Positions 57,501-64,000 of a stretch of DNA of 64,000 bases are shown here, piece after piece; position 1 is the first letter of the stretch; the number at the start of each line of letters is the position of its first letter. A model generated the notes under the pieces. That model was not told the DNA's origin and did no database searches. It saw only the letters and a program-made list of their open reading frames with translations. The position numbers and the translations under genes are program-made. This DNA comes from Diphasiastrum complanatum (Eukaryota > Streptophyta > Lycopodiopsida > Lycopodiales > Lycopodiaceae), in NCBI GenBank assembly GCA_029204225.1, contig CM055106.1, positions 33,452,361 through 33,516,360 of the forward strand, written 5' to 3'.

Positions 57501-60034
57501 GGTAAGATACGAGCAAGAGATGCAGTTATGTGAAGTATTTGAAGGTTTCTCTGAAATTTGGGACTACATTTTTTCTATTTTTTTCTTGTGACCTGAGGCT
57601 GATTTTGGCATTCCTCTACATTTTGCAATTTGGAAAATTGTCTCAAACCCAGTTTGAAGTTGCCTATATTTGTATATAGTCTGATTGATTAATGGCTTGA
57701 TTGCACTTGGATTATCAATATTTGGACATTGTTTCTGAGCAATGTGTGTTGGTATATGGCCTAGCAGACCTTCCTCCAGAAAAGACGGCACTGGATTGGA
57801 ATACCAGGATGAAGATAGCCGCTGGTGCTGCCAAGGGTTTGGAGTATCTGCATGATAAGGCAAATCCACCCGTAATTTATAGGGATTTGAAGTCCTCCAA
57901 CATATTACTCGATGAAGGCTTTTTCCCTAAATTATCTGATTTTGGGCTGGCCAAGCTTGGTCCTGTTGGAGATAATACACATGTCTCCACTCGGGTGATG
58001 GGAACTTATGGTTACTGTGCTCCAGAGTATGCCATGACTGGTCAATTGACCTTGAAGTCAGATGTTTACAGCTTCGGAGTTGTTTTGCTTGAATTGATCA
58101 CTGGTAGAAAGGCGATAGATAATGCAAAGCCTGCTGGAGAATACAACTTGATATCATGGGTATGAGAACTTTCTTGTAAATCTCACCCCTGAAGTTGATT
58201 GTTAAAAGGTGCCCTCAAGTCTTTTCAAATTCTAAAATTTAGGAGGACATTTCAGGAAAACTAGATGGAACACTTCTAGTTGCCTCTAAAAGCTTCTGTC
58301 TGTCTAATTAGGAGAACTTGGTTCCCTAGTGCTTCTTGGTTTTCTGAAAGATATGTTCACAGTAGAATTTTGATTTGTGTCTGTTGGAGCTTCAGCACCA
58401 TTTTGTCTTGTCTTTAAACTTGAGTTTCTTGCAAGAGTGTACTGTCAGGGTGTTCTGGCATAACAATCTTTGCAAATGTAGTTCAGAAGTTCTAAAAGGG
58501 AGAGCTACTTACCTCAGAAGAAACGCCTTAGAAAATGTAGAGATGTGGTCTGTTTGTGCATTAATTTTTCTGGTATTTACTTCTATGTAAGCTATTGAAC
58601 ACCAAATGCTGTTTAACTTAATAGTGCACTAAAATCACGATCTCAGGGGTTCCAAGGCCATAAAATTGGTATCTTGTTATTCATAGCTAGTCAACAAAAA
58701 AAATAAGACTTTGCATTATCGGATCTTACTTTTACTTTACTGCATAGAAGCCACGGTTCCCAGAACCATGGGTTCTGGGACCCGTGGCAGGAACCGTACC
58801 ACGGTTCCTTGAACCGTGGTACGGTTCATCTAAAAATCAATCAATTATTTATTTATTTTAATTTTCCCCCCAAAACCCCTCATAGCTCGTTTTGGGGGTG
58901 GGGAAAAAAAAATTCATTAATTAATTAATTATTTCATGGTTTATACGGTTCTGCCCAAAAAAAGATTGTGAACCGTACGGTTCTCAGAACCGTACTGACG
59001 GTTCATTGATTCTATGCTTTACTGTAATTACGATTTTCTATTGGCTACCTGTTTGCCATCTGATAATTAGCTGATGGATCATGGGATAACTGACAGCACC
59101 TTGAAATTGGATCCCCATCATTCCAGTTCCCTTTCATTTTTATAAGCATGGGGGTAATGTCTAGAGCCACAGTCAAGGTTGCCGTTTACTTTTTCAAGCA
59201 ATGTGGGAGTCCTGTTTTTATTGAAATTGAAAGCATGTCTTTCAGTGGAATAATAAATGAAATTATGAACCTGCGAGACTTGCATTACAAGTCTTCAGGA
59301 ATGCACATTCTGTACAGATGTCTTGTAGTCGTTAAGTGTAATATTTGTGTTTGCTTTAAAGAGGAAATCCCCATATGTCATAACTGCAGTCTGCACCTTT
59401 ATTTTATAATTATATGCTTTTCTCGCTGTCACCTGTGTGCTTGTGTATAGCTGATTACGTCGTATTTTGGCTGTTGACATTCTATTTTCTGAGAACTTTT
59501 GGTTTAGCAGTTCTTTGACAGATATCAGAAGACTTTTTGCAGGCTCGGCCTTTGTTCAAAGATCGTCGTAAATTTCCTTCAATGGCAGATCCATTACTTC
59601 AAGGCCAATATCCAATGCGAGGCTTATATCAGGCTCTTGCTGTTGCAGCAATGTGCTTACAAGAACAAGCTGCAACACGACCCCTTATTGGTGATGTGGT
59701 TACTGCATTAAACTATCTGGCGTCTCAAACCTATGACCCTAGCACCTATTCAAATGGGAGCATTAAGTCCAAATCAAGCACTTCACGAGAGAGGAGGGAA
59801 AGGGACAGAAGATCAAGTGCGGACCGCTATGGTACCAATGCAGTGTTACCTATCACAGATGAGAGAGCACATAAAGACCAAAGAGTTTACCAGGAGGATT
59901 CAAGATCACAGTCTAGGTATCCTTCGCCAGATTTATGTTTGAAAGATGCTGGTGAGCATTGCTTGGTGGATGGATCAGAAAACTCAGTAAGGGACCCAGC
60001 AAACAGGCTCATTCTGAAAAAGAGGTTCAAATAA
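54587..60034 (+). CDS. PBL27-like: RLCK-VII protein kinase, PBL27-like (five exons)
   Basis: Exons 54587-54707, 56945-57135, 57312-57501, 57768-58159 and 59543-60034 splice in frame (GT/AG throughout) to 461 residues. MGCLSC at the N-terminus predicts myristoylation at G2 and palmitoylation at C3/C6, so it sits at the plasma membrane. The kinase has the glycine loop [11 protein letters not shown] (87-97), catalytic K109, YRDLKSSN (205-212), DFG (225-227) and APE (252-254). The C-terminal 80 residues are Ser/Arg-rich and variable. Wording is nearly that of Arabidopsis PBL27, which links the chitin receptor CERK1 to MAPKKK5. The activation loop has GDN at 235-237 where PBS1/PBL27 have GDK. Exon 1 was chosen for its acylation motif and matching splice phase. 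Confidence 0.93.
54972..55422. repeat. GGGAAACG palindrome cluster in kinase intron 1
   Basis: At least six copies of GGGAAACG and seven of CGTTTCCC-type words in 54972-55106 and again at 55381-55417 in opposite sense. Foldback-type arrangement. Terminal repeats are not clean, so the element limits are a guess. Confidence 0.55.
58742..59017. mobile_element. MITE-like foldback element in kinase intron 4
   Basis: 276 bp bounded by inverted GCATAGAA (58742-58749) and TTCTATGC (59010-59017), flanked by TTTACT on both sides (58736-58741, 59018-59023). The subterminal parts are packed with GAACCGT/ACGGTTC in both senses, and the centre is AT-rich. No coding capacity. Confidence 0.65.
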
Positions 60035-61797
60035 GCGCGAGGCATGACAGGCATCATAATGGCCTCCATCAGCTTGACAGGTCTTCCAAAGATGGATATA
60101 AGATGGCAAGCTCTTTTAAAGAGTGTAAACAATGTGTACCTGTGGCAAGGGGGTGGGTGGAGAATTGCAGGTTACTCAGCAGAGTTGCCAACTAAGAATA
60201 GGCTTAAAGGTTGCAACCTACACATGATGTGCATGTTGCCGATGTTTGCATGGGCGATGTGCTGGACCACATGGGCAGAGATATAGAGTGATTCAAGAAG
60301 AATGCTTGTCAATAGCCAAATCACATCAATACGTCCTGAAGGATGCCAGCTGTATATTGCATTTTGTACTCGTTAAGGTTGATGTTGTCTCACTTGAGTG
60401 TTGAAATGAAGATATAGGTTCTGGGGATGCTATGAGTTTTGTTTCCTTTTCTTTTAGTGCAAAGAGATCATTGAAAAGACCTTGATTGAAAAATGATAGT
60501 AATCAGTTCTCATTGGTGCCATCGAGCATATCAGAAAAGGGAGCATTTAGTGCACAATTATTTCAAATTCATCTGTCCAATAGATGTCATTCTTCCCAGG
60601 AGTTGCAATTTTGTACTTTTATTGTTCTTTGTAATTCACTATCTTTAATCTAATCACCGATATCTGCCTGCTATCTAGCAAAATTTTGGTTGCTCGGCTT
60701 TTCCCTTGCAGGAAATGAGGTGTCATAAGTTTAACGTCTAGCGGTATTTCACCAAGAATGCGGGGTTATTCTTACACAGTTGTACCAATTGATGATGGCG
60801 GTTGCAGCAAATAGCTTGATATGTCAAAAAGGTTTGGCATTATATTGTCTCAAGTTTGCTGTTTGCAGTTTTCTAGCTTGCAACTGTACAGTGTACAATA
60901 TTCTTTCCATAAAAGCATCTTAATCATGCTGGGTGAATCTAGACTTATAAAGTTATGTGCTCTTTTATTGTTTGACCTTTGTATTGTGATCTCCTTTCTA
61001 TCTTTTTGATGGCTTAATTTTCCAACTGGTTGGTACATGAATATCTCAGTGGCCTCTTTCTCCAGATTCTCAAAAAATTCGGCACAAATGGGCCCTTTAC
61101 AATGCTTTATGTACCTTGTTGGGAGACCATGTAGACCTTATTGTTGCTAAATTTTTCAATTCAAAAGTGCTAACTAGTGAGGCTGACAAACTTTTTCAAG
61201 TATTTAGTCCTTTCTTTTTTGTGCACCCACATTTGTTTTGGTCATTTGCATGAGAGCCATATCATCAAGTATACCCCTCAAGGTGGGAAATCAGATGGTC
61301 CCATTTTTGTTGCCTAGTAGCTGCAAGCAATATTTGTTGTTTGATTAAAGGCATACTTGTTCCTGTGCTCATGATAATTTTTTTAAACTAATAAATATAA
61401 GCTGGGCAAGTTCCTAGATGATTAACTAGATAATTGGAGTTCCTGACCCTTCCATGATATACGGGCACAGGCATGAAATTGTTTAAGGGCAAATTCACAA
61501 TCAATCAGCTGATTTCAGAATGAGTTTCGAAGGGAACCAGGAGACGCCATACACATGCTTTGTAGTCCAAAGATGAATATGAACTTTTTGAGAGCATATA
61601 ACATTGTACAACTGGTTCCTGTATTACACTGTAGGATGAGAGGCTAACTTGCATATGAAGGCTAGACAGATTTACCTGTATCTGAACAATTGTAAGCAAC
61701 GTGACCTAGAACTAATAACACTTTTACTAGTTTTTTTCAAAATGATTCTGAGTTATAGTTTAGGGAATGAAGCAAGCTTGAAGTAGTGAGCTGTATC
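60035..61797 (+). other. Kinase 3' UTR and downstream intergenic DNA
   Basis: The 3' untranslated region probably covers the first few hundred bases. No gene recognised further on. Open frames here are short and without motifs. Confidence 0.5.
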
Positions 61798-61820
61798 AGA
61801 ACGGGTGAAATTGCATGCAT

Positions 61821-61902
61821 CTTGGTTTCCAAGGGGGGAATGAACTTGGGAACAAAGAAACTTTGAATGCCAAGCTAACAAACTGAGCAAATCCCATTGG
61901 AT
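61821..61902 (-). mobile_element. tRNA-related SINE-like copy 3
   Basis: Minus strand: GGGATTTGCTCAGTTTGTTAGC, TTGGCATTCAAAGTTTCTTTG, then CCCAAGTTCATTCCCCCC and TTGGAAACCAAGATGCAT. Aligns with 29169-29255. Box B has decayed. Confidence 0.65.
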
Positions 61903-62164
61903 GATATGTTGCAGAATCATGGCAGCACAATGTGTCAGCATATTCATATTTACAATAATCAGCAGGATAATAAAGATCCAATACTTGGATTGATTATGCC
62001 AACAAAAATCTCCCAAATTGACCGCGATCAAACAAGTTTTAAAACAATTGCGTTGTAAAAAACCAAATGTCAAATCAAGAGAATATTGAATTAGCATTGC
62101 AATGTTAAATGAATTTTTTATTGAATCCCAACACATCTCACTATCCGGATTACTTCATGATTTT

Positions 62165-62290
62165 AACCTGCAAGTGTTGGGTTCGATTTCACAAGTTCCT
62201 GCTTACTGCAACAATGGTAGGCTTTCAATTTATGCCAATGGAGGCTTGAGTCTGATTTCACAACTTGCTGCTTACTGCAGCAATTGGATA
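62165..62290 (+). repeat. Direct repeat, offset 68 bp
   Basis: GATTTCACAA(G/C)TT(C/G)CTGCTTACTGCA(A/G)CAAT at 62185 and 62253. The first copy is preceded by GGGTTCGATTTC, which resembles a Pol III B box. Confidence 0.6.
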
Positions 62291-62924
62291 AGTATCACAT
62301 TCTTGTCGAACTACCAATATAGGATAGCCTGCCACAATCTACTGAGGAATTCTAGCTCACTACAGTGCTTTCGCCAGTTCTGATACAGCCAATAGTTCAA
62401 GTAAGGAGCCAAAATGTAATTTGCATTAATTGCACCATTCAAAACTTACTATTGCTTTATTACTCATTACCAATCATCTTCCATATGAATAATGTTGCAT
62501 AAGTCAACTTAAGGGGTGCCACATGCTTCATTCGCCAAATGACACGACTTTCAAGTCACAATGTTTGGCACAAAAATTCAGAGATTGTAATTTATCCAAA
62601 AGACCATGGTGTCTAAAGCACTTTGGAAGTCATAAGCATTCAGATAAGAAAGAGCAAGAAGATGAGGGATGCACCCACACATAACACAAGCATATATTTT
62701 TCTACTTTTTTTTCTCTAACTTAACAAAAGGAGTACGTTGCTAATAGTAAAAACCCATAGTTAAATTAAACGGTTATTGAATATCTTCGATCATATTGTA
62801 TTGAACTCTAAGTTATTCAAAGAAGTACTAAGGAGGTACATCGATCATTTATTTCTAGCATTTCTCCAATGTCTATTTACATTCTTCTATGTTTGTTAAA
62901 AGTACAAATTTTTTTCAAATTTAC
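62291..62924. other. No recognisable gene
   Basis: AT-rich; no motifs seen. Confidence 0.5.
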
Positions 62925-63420
62925 TTTTACGTAAAGACTATGTAAGTATACCATCATTGTTCAAATATGAAAACATATGTTGTAGCCATATTGCATCTTG
63001 TGTAGCACGACTTAGTGTTTGATACCAGCTTTTGTAGAAGATAAAGCAACAATAGCTGTCGTTGCTTTTTGTTTCTCCAAGCAAATAGTTGCAATACTTG
63101 CACTGAATGTAAACAAGGTAGTGAATTTCCTATCATCAACAATTCTTGCTTAGTCAACAAAAGAGAAACCCACCATGATTGGTAGTTATTCTTGTCCATA
63201 ACTCAAGACATGATTGAATGTACCTTTGATATATCTTATGATTTTTAAAACTCTAGGTCTCTTGGCATCTCTTGCCACATGCCCTATGATCCTCATCCAC
63301 AAGAGGCTTAGCCTCACCGCTAGTCACCATATCCCACAATTCCTTTTCCATTAATATGTTTTTTTGTCTTGAATTTTCACACTACATGATTACTAGCATC
63401 TTCTAGCTTGTTAGCTACAC
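62925..63420 (-). pseudogene. Copia remnant: Gag start joined to RNase H
   Basis: On the minus strand, 63370-63290 reads NILMEKELWDMVTSGEAKP (Gag). Within about 30 codons it passes to VLKIIRYIKGTFNHVLSYGQE (pre-RNase H). Then, after shifts, come AIVALSSTKA and ATQDAIWLQHMFSYLN (RNase H). Protease, integrase and RT are missing. Confidence 0.75.
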
Positions 63421-64000
63421 TCAACACACTCTATCATCATAGACTTCAAAATGATGCCAACAATTCTACATAGATCACTTTCCAAATTACTCAATCAAGG
63501 GATATGGCAGGTCATACCAAACTTTCGTTTGACATAATTCTGATTTTGTATGGCCAATTTATGTGAATTTTAGCTTGAACCTTCCGCTACACCTTCGACT
63601 ATGTAATGGTGATGTTCAAGGCCAAGGTTGAATTTTCTCCTCTTATGTGCTGTGACTGTGATTGTATTATGTTAAGCAAATTATTTGCTATCCTTTGTTC
63701 CAAGTCAAATGACCCAAAAATGATCAAAATAGGTCCAAAAAGGAGAAACATAGGCCAATTTAGTTTTTTTTTATAGGGGCTAAAAAACAACAATCTGGAG
63801 TTAAAATTTTAGTTCAAAATTTGACACCCTTCACAACGAATTGTGACTTTTAGGCCTCTTCAGTGCATTTCCATATAGTTTTTTTAACCAAGTTTTGAGA
63901 AATGATACTCGTCTCAATCTTCGCTCAAAACTTTCGTAAATGCCAAACAATTTGTAAATTCACTAATCTTGCTAGAATTTCGATTGATATCCTCTTGGCA
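63421..64000. other. No recognisable gene
   Basis: AT-rich, cut by the window end. No motif found. Confidence 0.5.

Noticed and set aside
57701..58165. Unspliced reading of kinase exon 4 from an upstream ATG
   Set aside because: The first residues come from intron 3; the AG at 57766-57767 restores the conserved DLPPEK join.

Overview
This is nuclear DNA from a land plant, and most of it is repeats. Three things show this: a complete gene for ribosomal stalk protein uL10 (P0), a five-exon gene for a PBL27-like receptor-like cytoplasmic kinase with GT/AG introns, and dense nested Ty1/copia and Ty3/gypsy LTR retrotransposons primed by initiator Met tRNA or a GGCGCCA-ending tRNA. The species cannot be read from the sequence. 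The AT-richness, nesting and variety of decayed elements would suit a large genome (fern, lycophyte, gymnosperm or repeat-rich angiosperm), but that is inference.

Layout. 0-9 kb: a LINE-like remnant split by a young non-autonomous LTR element (A, 1.2 % LTR divergence by eye, TSD CAAAT), then a copia element (B) with a nested reverse LTR. 9-19 kb: a minus-strand copia element (D1) whose LTR is split by a second LTR element (C, TSD AAGAT). C carries a long decayed minus-strand coding region of unknown kind plus an oppositely oriented gypsy pol fragment. 19-27 kb: copia scraps, an AG-rich LTR (H), tandem repeats, microsatellites, and about 3 kb with nothing recognised. 27.6-29 kb: the uL10 gene on the minus strand. 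29.1 kb: an 87-bp tRNA-related SINE-like insertion with a perfect 15-bp target duplication. 29.5-49.5 kb: copia elements D2, E, F, G and I plus gypsy pieces, nearly all internally deleted. 50.4-53.3 kb: a non-LTR element of the restriction-like-endonuclease type that has lost its reverse transcriptase. 53.7-60.3 kb: the kinase gene, with tandem repeats upstream and foldback-type repeats in introns 1 and 4. 60.3-64 kb: another SINE copy and a copia scrap.

Only two genes look like functional host genes: uL10 (translation, GTPase stalk) and the kinase (membrane-anchored pattern-triggered signalling). The rest reads as a history of insertions. Where target duplications are intact, the order of nesting can be followed. 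Repeated themes are loss of the reverse transcriptase core from copia copies, C-to-T type stop codons, U3 tandem repeats, and a recurring CACACGTGTG palindrome in several LTR families. The most unusual objects are element C with its unidentified coding region, the RT-less LINE, the tRNA-like insertion, and the identical TGA stop in two copies of a copia nucleocapsid motif.
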